From Bacteroidales bacterium (GTDB lineage: Bacteria > Bacteroidota > Bacteroidia > Bacteroidales > UBA932): 18,009 nt of DNA. Below are positions 1 to 7,038 of the stretch, in pieces (within the stretch, counting starts at the first letter, position 1; each line of letters opens with the position of its first letter). Location of the stretch: NCBI GenBank assembly GCA_017551215.1, contig JAFZMA010000165.1, forward strand, positions 1-18,009. Direction: 5' to 3'. Both the position numbers and the translations under genes were made by a program. Below the pieces are notes generated by a model that was given only the letters and a program-made list of their open reading frames with translations, searched no databases and was not told the DNA's origin.

Positions 1-1144
1 CGGGCTTCAGATCTACCCTTATCTCAGCGATTTTCAATTCTACGCAGCCGGTGGACGGACCGATGATGAGGACTTCATCGCCGAGCTTGATTTCTCCGGA
101 GTCCACCAGCACCTCGGCCACGCCAAGCTTTGAGAAGTAGTTGGTAATTTTGGCAGCGTAGACCTTTTTGCGGGCGGCTTTGTTGCCGTAGACCTCGCTC
201 CACTCTCCAAGGCGCGCGCCCTGGTAGTAGCCGTCCCAGAAGCCGCGGTTGAACACTCCGGAGAGCCTCTCCTTGAGCTCCCGCTTCATCTCATCTGTGT
301 AATTACTTGCGCAGCAGGCATCTGAGGCCTGGCGGTATGCGGCGGTAACTATCTTCACGTACTCGGCACTGCGAGCGCGGCCCTCAATCTTGAACACAGA
401 GATTCCCGCATCGATGATCTTGTCCACGAACTCTATGGTACACAGGTCCTTGGGACTCATGATGTACTTGTTGTCTATCTCCAGTTCGCGCCCGGTCTCC
501 AGGTCGGTGACCCTATACCCTCTGCGGCAAAGTTGGTAGCAGCTGCCACGGTTGGCGGAAGCCCCGTACTCCTGCAGGCTGAGGTAGCACTTGCCGGATA
601 TGGACATGCAAAGCGCACCGTGTACGAACAGCTCCAGACGCAACAGTTCCCCTGATGGCCCACATACGTGCTCTTCCTCTATCCGGTGGCTTATATCCTT
701 GATCTGCGGCAAAGTAAGCTCGCGCGCAAGAACTATCACGTCCGCAAACTGCGCGTAGAACTTGGCCGCCTCATAGTTGGAAATGTTCATCTGCGTGGAA
801 GCATGCACCTCAATGCCCATGGCTCGAGCCATCTGAATGACAGCCATATCGGAAGCTATAACGGCAGAAACGCCAGCTTCCCGAGCTGCCTTCAGCGCCT
901 TGCGAACATCCTCCATCTCCGTCTGGTACACCACAATGTTCAGCGTCAGGTACGTCTTCACCCCGTGCTCCCTGCAAATGCGCACGACCTCCGCAAGATC
1001 CTCATTTGCAAAGTTATTGGCGGAATGGCTCCTCATGTTCAGATTGCCCACCCCAAAATACACGGAATCCGCCCCGCCCTGGATGGCCGCCATCAGGCAC
1101 TCGAAATTCCCCGCCGGTGCCATTATCTCAATCCTCTTGTCCAT
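1..1144 (-). CDS. Peptidase U32 family protein (collagenase-like), C-terminus cut by window edge
   Basis: Reading leftward from ATG at 1144, 381 codons stay open to the window edge, so the 3' end is missing. The start MDKRIEIMAPAG is typical of U32 proteins, and the family signature is visible near residue 170: ELFVHGALCMSISGKC followed by YLS. The motif NRGSCYQLCRR and the stretch FKIEGRARSAEYV follow, also as in U32 members. Known members of this family act on RNA (for example 23S rRNA hydroxylation by RlhA) or were first described as collagenases; which role applies here cannot be told. The preceding minus-strand gene (AAA ATPase) stops 21 bases upstream, but the codon use here is clearly more GC-rich, so this gene looks like old chromosomal backbone at the border of an island. 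Confidence 0.93.
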   Translation of the reverse strand, partial: MDKRIEIMAPAGNFECLMAAIQGGADSVYFGVGNLNMRSHSANNFANEDLAEVVRICREHGVKTYLTLNIVVYQTEMEDVRKALKAAREAGVSAVIASDMAVIQMARAMGIEVHASTQMNISNYEAAKFYAQFADVIVLARELTLPQIKDISHRIEEEHVCGPSGELLRLELFVHGALCMSISGKCYLSLQEYGASANRGSCYQLCRRGYRVTDLETGRELEIDNKYIMSPKDLCTIEFVDKIIDAGISVFKIEGRARSAEYVKIVTAAYRQASDACCASNYTDEMKRELKERLSGVFNRGFWDGYYQGARLGEWSEVYGNKAARKKVYAAKITNYFSKLGVAEVLVDSGEIKLGDEVLIIGPSTGCVELKIAEIRVDLKP

Positions 1145-1165
1145 ATCAATAGATTTAAAAATAAA

Positions 1166-2359
1166 CTAGAACAGGTCGTTAATTTTTAGTCCGAAGAAAT
1201 CTTCAAGAGGCAATCCCTCCGGTCCTACAATCAGTGCTGTACCTATTTTGTCAGAGTATAGTTTTTTGAATTCTTCAAAGCCGGAAGTGTTGTCTGCCCT
1301 TGAGCTTTTGACCTCAATCGCCACAAGTTTTTGTCCTTTTTTTAGCACATAGTCACATTCTTGCTTTCTCTCGTTTCTCCAATATAACAGATCAAAACCA
1401 TCTAGAATAGAATGGTTTGCCAGATGTGCTCCTACAGATGATTCCACCAGCCTTCCCCATTCGGTAGGGTTTGTTCTCGCCTGTTCAAATGTGAACTTCG
1501 CGTAGCGGTTTCTGAATCCACTGTTGTAAACCTGCATCTTTGGTATGGAGTTTTTCTCTCTTATCGCAGAGGGAGCATATTTCTGAAGAGGTTTGACAGT
1601 CATTGTCTGGTCAAGGATATTCAGATATGTCTTTATCGTAGGAACGGTTCCTTTGTTCAGGGTACTCTGCATCTTTGTCAAAGATAACTCTTTGACTGAT
1701 TCTATGCAGGCAAGTTCAAAGACCTGTCTTAACAGGGCGGAATTCCTTATTTCTTCTATTTCAACGATATCCCTGGCAAGGATAGGGGAGATAATGGAAT
1801 CTTCCACCAGATTCTGCCAACGGTTCTCATCGTTAATAGTATCGGCGAGCCCGGGGAATCCCCCAAAATAGACATATTGGTCAAGAGAAAAACCAAAGGC
1901 CTCCCGCATTTCGGTCCAGTCCCAGTAGCCCATTTTTATAGTCTCGAAGCGCCCGGCCAGTGAATCTTCCAACCCTTTTTGCAACAGAACTCTAGAAGAT
2001 CCAAGAAGAATAACCTTGAGGTTTCTTCCCTCTCTTGTGTCGGAATCCCATTCTTTCTTGACCTGTTCGCTCCAGTTTTCTATTTTCTGGATTTCGTCGA
2101 TGACAAGAATCCTCTCTTTCTCCTTGCGGAGATTCATTTTAATTCTTTCCTCTTGCCAGCGGTTGGGAATCCAGGAACTGTCGTATCGGTTAACGGCATC
2201 TGCAGCAAATATGTCGTATGGCACTTTCAGCTTTGATGCAAACTGGCCGACCATAGTAGATTTACCTACCTGCCGAGGCCCCATCACTATCTGAATTCTT
2301 TTTCTTGGCTCGGCCATCCGCTTATGGAGAATAGCCAAATGCTGTCTTTTGTAAAGCAT
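1166..2359 (-). CDS. AAA-family ATPase with DUF4143-like C-terminal part
   Basis: A 397-residue protein with Walker A GPRQVGKST at residues 27-35 and Walker B ILVIDEIQ at about 84-91. An arginine-containing GSSRVLL stretch follows, then the DUF4143-type region. Near the C-terminus the pattern ECDYVL then AIEVKSS resembles a PD-(D/E)XK nuclease core (D, then ExK). This architecture (AAA_14 plus DUF4143) is common and variable among Bacteroidota genomes; its cellular role is not established, and many copies behave as accessory genes. ATG at 2359 is the only start that keeps the basic leader before the P-loop. A TAnnTTTG -7 element lies 20-27 bases upstream, inside a perfect inverted repeat. Base composition is AT-richer than in the U32 gene downstream. 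Family call is secure; function is not. Confidence 0.9.
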   Translation of the reverse strand: MLYKRQHLAILHKRMAEPRKRIQIVMGPRQVGKSTMVGQFASKLKVPYDIFAADAVNRYDSSWIPNRWQEERIKMNLRKEKERILVIDEIQKIENWSEQVKKEWDSDTREGRNLKVILLGSSRVLLQKGLEDSLAGRFETIKMGYWDWTEMREAFGFSLDQYVYFGGFPGLADTINDENRWQNLVEDSIISPILARDIVEIEEIRNSALLRQVFELACIESVKELSLTKMQSTLNKGTVPTIKTYLNILDQTMTVKPLQKYAPSAIREKNSIPKMQVYNSGFRNRYAKFTFEQARTNPTEWGRLVESSVGAHLANHSILDGFDLLYWRNERKQECDYVLKKGQKLVAIEVKSSRADNTSGFEEFKKLYSDKIGTALIVGPEGLPLEDFFGLKINDLF

Positions 2360-2360
2360 G

Positions 2361-2404
2361 TTTGTAAAATCTGTCTTGCAAATTTATAAAATATATTTTA
2401 CAAA
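2361..2404 (-). promoter_or_regulatory. Promoter region of the AAA ATPase gene with 10-bp operator-like inverted repeat
   Basis: The sequence TTTGTAAAAT (2361-2370) is repeated as its exact reverse complement ATTTTACAAA (2395-2404), 24 bases apart. Between the arms, on the minus strand, lies TAAATTTG (2386-2379), matching the Bacteroidota -7 consensus TAnnTTTG. The right arm ends next to the ATG at 2359. A regulator bound to the arms would flank the -7 element, so an operator is plausible. AT-rich sequence makes chance repeats more likely, so confidence is moderate. Confidence 0.45.
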
Positions 2405-2430
2405 ATCACAACAACAAGAAGAAGTTTGCA

Positions 2431-2461
2431 CTTGCAGTTTAGAAATGTTTGACTACATTTG
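2431..2461 (+). promoter_or_regulatory. Promoter of structured RNA copy A
   Basis: CTTG (2431-2434), 19 bases, then TACATTTG (2454-2461) fit the Bacteroidota -33/-7 pattern. The same TACATTTGCACTGGA stands in front of copy B. Transcription should begin about 2466-2468. Confidence 0.6.
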
Positions 2462-2465
2462 CACT

Positions 2466-2568
2466 GGAATCGTCACGGGGAATTCGCAGAAGGGTTGACA
2501 ACCTTTTCAAGTTTACTTGATTCGAGCCCCATCAAAAGTCGCGGCCTAGGCGACTTTTATTTTTTTTG
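2466..2568 (+). ncRNA. Structured small RNA, copy A (unassigned family)
   Basis: About 100 nt with three predicted helices and a terminator. P1 pairs GGGG plus UUCG (from 2477) with CGAG plus CCCC (to 2530). P2 is AGGG/CCUU closing the loop UUGACAA. P3 is UCAAG/CUUGA. The rho-independent terminator is AAAAGTCGC with GCGACTTTT (2534-2558) followed by a T-rich run. Copy B at 3102-3201 is about 85% identical, and its differences mostly keep the pairs: CCUU becomes CCCU in P2, and UUCG/CGAG becomes UUCGG/CCGAG in P1. No start codon with a plausible reading frame is seen. It faces the 3' end of the 143-residue gene and overlaps its last codons on the opposite strand, so it is not a leader of any gene. 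I do not recognise the family. Confidence 0.6.
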
Positions 2569-2963
2569 ACAGAAGAAAAAGAGGAGATACAGTATTGCAC
2601 GTAATGACCATTTGATTTCTGAAGTCCTACTATTAAACGAATCTTTTTATATCTCATTCGTATTATATGGGAGAATGATTTTTGATTCTGATCGTTTTCT
2701 TTACGAGGTTTCTTGACAATATATTCCGCATTAGAGAGTATTGAGGTTAATTCTAAAACAGCAGCCGTTGACTCTGGAGAACCGGCAGCTCTTCCCACCG
2801 TCTCGTTGATAGACAGGAATTTAACTCGAATATAATCCTTCAGTGATTTATTCCAGATTTTCTTATCTGGATGTTCAGAAATCCACTTTGCGTAAAAATC
2901 CTTGATGATTTTTTCTCTGATCTTGATGTCCTCCCGACTCTTACCCTTCGGAATCTCTTTCAT
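2532..2963 (-). CDS. Hypothetical protein, 143 residues, basic, no family recognised
   Basis: A lysine- and arginine-rich soluble protein without signal peptide or membrane segment. The first 45 residues look helical and charged; a predicted beta-rich core lies around residues 100-130 (RYKKIRLIVGL, HYVQYCISS). The gene has the best expression signals in the window: a perfect promoter TTTG-19-TATCTTTG (3046-3016, minus) and a strong Shine-Dalgarno GGAGGA (2976-2971) eight bases before ATG. That makes a real gene very likely in spite of no recognised domain. Its last eight residues (KSRLGRDF) are encoded by the antisense strand of the copy A terminator stem, so its tail may have been acquired when this segment moved. 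It sits as a single gene between the two RNA copies. Confidence 0.75.
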   Translation of the reverse strand: MKEIPKGKSREDIKIREKIIKDFYAKWISEHPDKKIWNKSLKDYIRVKFLSINETVGRAAGSPESTAAVLELTSILSNAEYIVKKPRKENDQNQKSFSHIIRMRYKKIRLIVGLQKSNGHYVQYCISSFSSVKKNKSRLGRDF

Positions 2964-3015
2964 CTCTTACTCCTCCAACATTAAACAGCGGCATTGAATC
3001 CGCTTTTCATTGGAA

Positions 3016-3046
3016 CAAAGATAATGATTGTACCACTTAAACCAAA
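3016..3046 (-). promoter_or_regulatory. Promoter of the 143-residue gene
   Basis: Minus strand: TTTG (3046-3043), exactly 19 bases, TATCTTTG (3023-3016), a full match to the Bacteroidota consensus. The leader that follows contains a small hairpin AGCGG/CCGCT and then the Shine-Dalgarno GGAGGA at 2976-2971. It is divergent from the copy B RNA promoter. Confidence 0.75.
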
Positions 3047-3066
3047 GAAAACCAGAAAATAAAAAC

Positions 3067-3097
3067 TTTTATGAATGAAAATACTTGATTACATTTG
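3067..3097 (+). promoter_or_regulatory. Promoter of structured RNA copy B
   Basis: TTTT (3067-3070), 19 bases, TACATTTG (3090-3097). The spacing is identical to copy A while the spacer sequence is unrelated, so the -7 element marks the left end of the duplicated block. Confidence 0.6.
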
Positions 3098-3101
3098 CAC
3101 T

Positions 3102-3201
3102 GGATTAGTCACGGGGAATTCGGCGGAAGGGATGACAACCCTCTCAAGTTACACTTGATCCGAGCCCCTAAAAGTCGCTACCTAGGCGACTTTTTTATTT
3201 G
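3102..3201 (+). ncRNA. Structured small RNA, copy B (unassigned family)
   Basis: Second copy of the element at 2466-2568. Blocks GTCACGGGGAATTCG, TGACAACC, CGAGCCCC and CCTAGGCGACTTTT are shared exactly. Helices: P1 GGGG..UUCGG with CCGAG..CCCC, P2 AGGG/CCCU around AUGACAA, P3 UCAAG/CUUGA. Terminator AAAAGTCGC/GCGACTTTT plus T-run is at about 3168-3196. The loop UGACAA is conserved in both. The RNA runs towards the nuclease-like gene and its terminator T-run contains that gene's stop codon on the other strand. The hairpin is nearly symmetric and probably ends transcription from both sides. Confidence 0.6.
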
Positions 3202-4598
3202 TGCCTGTTTTCCAAGATTCTCCGGATGAATATGTCTTGCATCTCGAAATATAAAAAGGCATTGATGTTGTCGTATGTGTGCTTTTTGATGGCATCAAAG
3301 AAAGACTTGAAGTTCTGATCTTTCTTAAATACATCCAGATTCTTTTTTAGGAAGTTATATAAGTCTTCGTATGTGTAGATTTCCCAATATTTGCCCATAT
3401 CTCCCTTTATTTCTGGCACATTGTATTTTGGAGACAGCACTATTGTTTTGATAACGGTTCTCTCTCTTTCCTTGGTTTCGCTAAGCCAGTTGAGGTAGTT
3501 CCAATATCTTTCCAGTTGAGCCCCGTCTCCGTCATCATCTACACGATTAATATCAGACTCAATCTTGTTTTCAATGGCAAATAGTGTTCTATCATCTCGA
3601 ACAAGCAAATCTATTCGACCTCCGCTATTCTTTTTTGTCCACTTGACAGATTTGTCTTCTATCTTCGCCGATTCTTCTCTTGTAACGTTGTAGCCTTCTG
3701 AAATGCTTATATGGCAGACATCTCTGAAAAATCTAATCCATAGTTTTCTGTATGAAGGTTGCAGCATAAAGTAACATAAGGCATTGGAAAAGATGTTCTC
3801 GTTATTCTGTATCTGGCATATATCAAATAAAGACACTTTTCGCTCCTCAAGGCGGGAAGATATTAGCTGCTCATCTACTTTTTCCTCGGACTCTCTCCAA
3901 ATTTCATTGCTGAGAATTAAATGGTTCATAAGCAGATTAAAGTCATTTTTCTTCTCCTCCACTTTTTCTTTTGCAAAGTCTCCGCTAAAAGTACCTTCTG
4001 GATACATATATTGTTTTAGGGATGCCTTAGCCTGCTGGAAACCACTAAGACAGAAAAAGATATGGGTGTCTGTAGAATAACTGTTGTCTACATATTCCTT
4101 CTTTATCTGGCATCCACCATCATTATCTTTCTGGGCAAAACGAATAAATACCCTCATGTTATTTTTAGGTACATAAAGTTTTTCCGCGCTGAAGGTAATG
4201 TAAACGTTTTGCTGTTCGGATTGTCGGAATATGTCAAGTATGGAAGCCCCTCCATATGAGATGCCCCCCTCTTTATTGATATACTCCACTTGACTGTTGG
4301 ACAGCCTTTTATTCTCTTTATAACTATCGGGCTTTTTAAGGTCAGAATCAAATACATCTTTCAGGTCTTTTGCCAAACCGATAACTTCCACTTCTCCTGC
4401 CTTATGGTACTTCACAAGAAGCATATAGCCAATCTTGCCCTTATGATTGGAAGTGAAATCTCCTGTAGCGTTGAGATACAGATAATGCTTTCCGTTATCG
4501 GCTTGATACATGTTGATAACTTCATGTCCCAAATTCGAGGCAAGATAGGTGCCAACATACATTCTGTTCAAAACAATTCCTCTTTTGTTGCCGCTCAT
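3195..4598 (-). CDS. PD-(D/E)XK nuclease-superfamily protein with novel N-terminal domain
   Basis: A 467-residue protein. The C-terminal half carries a PD-(D/E)XK core of the kind annotated PDDEXK_4: NENIFSNAL (conserved Glu, about residue 268), GRIDLLV (Asp about 330) and FAIENK (Glu-Asn-Lys about 343-345), followed by QLERYWNYL and a strand TIVLSPK. The first 220 residues (beta-rich, with LYLNATGDF and a central charged stretch) are not recognised. Such nucleases are frequent in defence and restriction loci; whether it cuts DNA is inferred. I chose ATG at 4598 (MSGNKRG); the ORF can be extended two codons to a TTG at 4604. The preceding gene stops 21 bases upstream, so it is probably cotranscribed with the genes to its right. 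Confidence 0.8.
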   Translation of the reverse strand: MSGNKRGIVLNRMYVGTYLASNLGHEVINMYQADNGKHYLYLNATGDFTSNHKGKIGYMLLVKYHKAGEVEVIGLAKDLKDVFDSDLKKPDSYKENKRLSNSQVEYINKEGGISYGGASILDIFRQSEQQNVYITFSAEKLYVPKNNMRVFIRFAQKDNDGGCQIKKEYVDNSYSTDTHIFFCLSGFQQAKASLKQYMYPEGTFSGDFAKEKVEEKKNDFNLLMNHLILSNEIWRESEEKVDEQLISSRLEERKVSLFDICQIQNNENIFSNALCYFMLQPSYRKLWIRFFRDVCHISISEGYNVTREESAKIEDKSVKWTKKNSGGRIDLLVRDDRTLFAIENKIESDINRVDDDGDGAQLERYWNYLNWLSETKERERTVIKTIVLSPKYNVPEIKGDMGKYWEIYTYEDLYNFLKKNLDVFKKDQNFKSFFDAIKKHTYDNINAFLYFEMQDIFIRRILENRHK

Positions 4599-4619
4599 TC
4601 TCAAAACAGTAAAATAGTT

Positions 4620-4784
4620 TTATCTTTTTTTCATTAACAGGGTTTTAAGTACCATACTCCCAACTTTTCTTTCCAAACCCATCTTTGTTAAAGGGAAACC
4701 CGTTCCGCGCGCAAGGTTTTGCTTGAGCACAGATATTCCCACGGCTCTTTTCCAAGAGAATGCAAGACCAGGTATTCTTTTCAT
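4620..4784 (-). CDS. Small basic conserved-type protein, 54 residues
   Basis: ATG at 4784 begins eight bases after the stop of the 72-residue membrane protein gene, so it fits as the next gene of the run. The protein (MKRIPGLAFSWKRAVGIS to the end LLMKKR) is basic, with the pattern FSWKRAVGI..K..LARGTGFPLTK.GLERK. This resembles a small-protein type I associate with bacterial and phage genomes, but I cannot name a family. An in-frame extension to 4886 overlaps the membrane protein, is cysteine-rich and looks spurious. No membrane segment. Function unknown. Confidence 0.6.
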   Translation of the reverse strand: MKRIPGLAFSWKRAVGISVLKQNLARGTGFPLTKMGLERKVGSMVLKTLLMKKR

Positions 4785-4792
4785 AGTGTCTG

Positions 4793-5011
4793 CTATTGTT
4801 TTTTCATCCAACGAATTATTCGGAAAGGAAGACCCACAGCAAGAATAACAACAAACGTCGCTATTAGGAATCCTGGAGTAAACCATTTGTCTCTATCTGT
4901 GACAAAAAGAGCACACAAAAGGACAACAACAATTTCTATAATAAATACTATGCCTATGATTTTCAGTATTTTTACAAACATGTATATCTTAGTCAAGTTT
5001 AGGATAACCAA
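4793..5011 (-). CDS. Small two-helix membrane protein, 72 residues
   Basis: Two hydrophobic segments (about residues 12-37 and 46-63), separated by a short loop with TDRDKWF and ending in RWMKKQ, as in a small inner-membrane protein with positive C-terminal tail inside. The ORF start overlaps the end of the ion channel gene by 23 bases; a second ATG at 4981 (MFVKILK) leaves a short gap and is an equally good start. The position directly after the channel gene suggests cotranscription and perhaps an accessory role to it, which is inference only. Confidence 0.65.
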   Translation of the reverse strand: MVILNLTKIYMFVKILKIIGIVFIIEIVVVLLCALFVTDRDKWFTPGFLIATFVVILAVGLPFRIIRWMKKQ

Positions 5012-6704
5012 TATCTTTGATTGAAAACTCTTCGCTTAATATAAGTTCCCGTTCCGGCTCAATCGTGTCGTGAAAAATGTTTGCCAAATCTTTTGCTATA
5101 GCAATCCTTTTTGAGTCCCAACAGATGATTTTCCAGGCAATTCTCAAATAAACAGCATTTACAGACTCTGAGTTTTTTGCTTTACGGGTAAAGACCTTTG
5201 GATTAGAGGAAGAAAAATATCTTTGGAAATCAGAAAGATAACCATATTGTTCTTCCATTCTGGAACTGATACCCTTATATAGCAACACCAATGTATCCTT
5301 GTCTTTTACAGTAAGGGTTGGAGAATCAAAAGACTCATCTCCCTTATCTCCGCCGGCAGTAAGATGCAGATGAGTAGGAAGTGCCGGCATCTCTGCTCCC
5401 GTACAAGCCAAGATTGTTATAGACCAGGCATTCTCTCTGTTGGTAAGTATTTCATAGTCCCTCATAAACTCAGCTAGGTTTTCTTCGTCCGAGATGTTGT
5501 TTACCAAATAGTAAGATTTATACGGATAGATGGATCCAATGTCTCGGCTGATGAAATTGAAGTTTCCAAACAGAGCTAGATAGTAAGAGAAGTTTGTGCT
5601 GCTTGGGTCGGTGACACCAGAGGTGTTTACAATGGTTATTCTGGAACCACGATCTATACAGCAACCATAACTGCGGTTGACAGGGAAGCATTCAACCGCC
5701 AATTTGTCTTCTGCGTGTTCTTCAATCGTTTGGGTTACGGCGAGATTAATCATCCTCAAGTTCTTGCTGTTGTTGACCACATCAATGATATCGTCAAGCT
5801 TTAGCCCCTGCTGGGCTTGAAGATTGCCGATAGACCGATATTGTGGTACAATCTGTGTTCTTGTTGGTCTGTCACATTTTCTTTCAAATGCGTTCAAGAC
5901 CTTCTCTGTATTGGAGTTGATAACCTCTCGCTTGGCTTCTTCTTCAATGACTTCAGTAAATCCAGATCCTATTAATCCTGCGGGAACAGCAAAAATAGCG
6001 ATTCCCAATATGCCGATAAGAAAAGCAATTATATGTCCGGATGTAGTAACTAATGGTGCGTCCGCCACTTTCCCAGGATCTCCGATATATCTTGAAAAAG
6101 ACCATACTATGGATGACCATCCGTTGTCTATAAATTCCGGATTGTGCGGGTGTTCAAAAAAGTAGAGCAGAAAGGAGAGAATTACGGTCACAATCAGAAG
6201 AAACTGCACGGAAATAATCATCTCTGTCTTTTTCGCCTTGAAAGCTTTGGCCAAAATCCGGAAAGCTTTCATATATCTGAATATCTTCAGAAGCCTGGCT
6301 ATTCTAAACAATCGGGCTATTCTGAAGGTTCTCATTGCCGAAACAGGCATAGGTATCAGGAAATTTATCCAGAAAGGATAAGTGGCTAGTACATCTATGA
6401 TTCCGTAGAAAGAAAAACAATATCGAATTCGGCCCCAAACGCCTTTATATTTTGGATTTACTGCACTTGCCGCCCAGATTCTCAGAGTAACCTCTACCGT
6501 AAAGAAGATTTGTACGATCCAGTCTATTATCAGCAGTATTTTTTCAAGCCTTTCAGAAATGGAGAAGGTAGAAATAAATGTTTCTATTGTGCTGACAAGT
6601 ATAAAACCGATAATGACATAATCAAAAACGTTATGCCATTGCTTGGTGTGAAGGTTATCATCAAAAACCCTGGCAAGTTCTTGTTTGAAAGAAGAGACGT
6701 TCAT
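4989..6704 (-). CDS. Voltage-gated-type ion channel with non-canonical pore and large C-terminal domain
   Basis: A 571-residue protein with six membrane segments in Kv order: S1 about 24-44, S2 56-76, S3 98-117, S4 about 122-155 with regularly spaced arginines (MRTFRIARLFRIARLLK), S5 163-182, pore region 194-211, S6 224-249. S6 reads GIAIFAVPAGLIGSGF, very like bacterial Kv channels. The pore loop has SRYIGDPG where potassium channels have T-x-G-Y-G-D, so selectivity is uncertain. Residues 250-571 form a soluble cytoplasmic domain that I do not recognise; it contains YGCCIDRGSRITIV, SYYLALFGNFNFISRD and LHLTAGGDKGDESF. It is not a typical RCK or cyclic-nucleotide domain by eye. ATG at 6704 keeps a short cytoplasmic leader before S1. 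Flanked by small coiled-coil and membrane-protein genes in the same direction. Confidence 0.85.
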   Translation of the reverse strand: MNVSSFKQELARVFDDNLHTKQWHNVFDYVIIGFILVSTIETFISTFSISERLEKILLIIDWIVQIFFTVEVTLRIWAASAVNPKYKGVWGRIRYCFSFYGIIDVLATYPFWINFLIPMPVSAMRTFRIARLFRIARLLKIFRYMKAFRILAKAFKAKKTEMIISVQFLLIVTVILSFLLYFFEHPHNPEFIDNGWSSIVWSFSRYIGDPGKVADAPLVTTSGHIIAFLIGILGIAIFAVPAGLIGSGFTEVIEEEAKREVINSNTEKVLNAFERKCDRPTRTQIVPQYRSIGNLQAQQGLKLDDIIDVVNNSKNLRMINLAVTQTIEEHAEDKLAVECFPVNRSYGCCIDRGSRITIVNTSGVTDPSSTNFSYYLALFGNFNFISRDIGSIYPYKSYYLVNNISDEENLAEFMRDYEILTNRENAWSITILACTGAEMPALPTHLHLTAGGDKGDESFDSPTLTVKDKDTLVLLYKGISSRMEEQYGYLSDFQRYFSSSNPKVFTRKAKNSESVNAVYLRIAWKIICWDSKRIAIAKDLANIFHDTIEPERELILSEEFSIKDIGYPKLD

Positions 6705-6723
6705 AATAGAAGTGTTTGATGTA

Positions 6724-6966
6724 TTATTTACACCTCTTCAGCGATTCTTTTAAAGATTCGATTTCTCTTTTCCAGTTCTCAATATTTCTGTCATGAGAGG
6801 CGGCTCTGTCTATTTTCTGTTTGCGATAAGACGCTTTAGAAGAAGGAAGGCTGGCGCTTTTTACGCATCTGGCGTAGTATTCGTTGTCTCTCTTTTTGCT
6901 TTCCTTTTCATTGGCGATTCGAGCCCTTAAATCAATAATTCTTTTCTTATAATCTTCTTTACTCAT
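6724..6966 (-). CDS. Small coiled-coil protein, 80 residues
   Basis: Highly charged, lysine- and arginine-rich protein with heptad-like helices at both ends (RIIDLRARIANEKESKK and ENWKREIESLKESLKR) and a central stretch with several serines. No membrane segment. It stands just after the strong terminator at 6982-7017 and 19 bases before the channel gene, so it likely opens the downstream transcription unit or is served by read-through. TTTAAATAAA lies in its ribosome-binding region, as before other genes of this island. Function unknown; an interaction partner of the channel is conceivable. Confidence 0.7.
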   Translation of the reverse strand: MSKEDYKKRIIDLRARIANEKESKKRDNEYYARCVKSASLPSSKASYRKQKIDRAASHDRNIENWKREIESLKESLKRCK

Positions 6967-6981
6967 AATTGTGATTTATTT

Positions 6982-7017
6982 AAAACGGGTGGTGCCCCTA
7001 AAGCACCGCCCGTTTTT
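6982..7017 (-). terminator. Strong stem-loop terminator between 103-residue and 80-residue genes
   Basis: AAAACGGG..GGTGC pairs with GCACC..CCCGTTTT around a 7-base loop, with one wobble or mismatch position and a T-run on both sides. On the minus strand it ends the OmpA-type to 103-residue run and would limit read-through into the coiled-coil and channel genes. Confidence 0.8.
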
Positions 7018-7038
7018 GGTAACATAAAAGCTTTAATA

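Noticed and set aside
668..1189. Long open frames on the plus strand opposite the U32 gene
   Set aside because: They are antisense to a clear U32 peptidase and have the composition of a shadow frame.
2454..3201. Integron attC sites between gene cassettes
   Set aside because: The gene-repeat-gene-repeat order fits, but the RYYYAAC/GTTRRRY core sites are missing, while a promoter and a terminator are present.
2532..3201. CRISPR array or insertion sequence made by the two repeats
   Set aside because: Only two imperfect copies about 636 bases apart, no spacers, no transposase, no terminal inverted repeats or target duplication.
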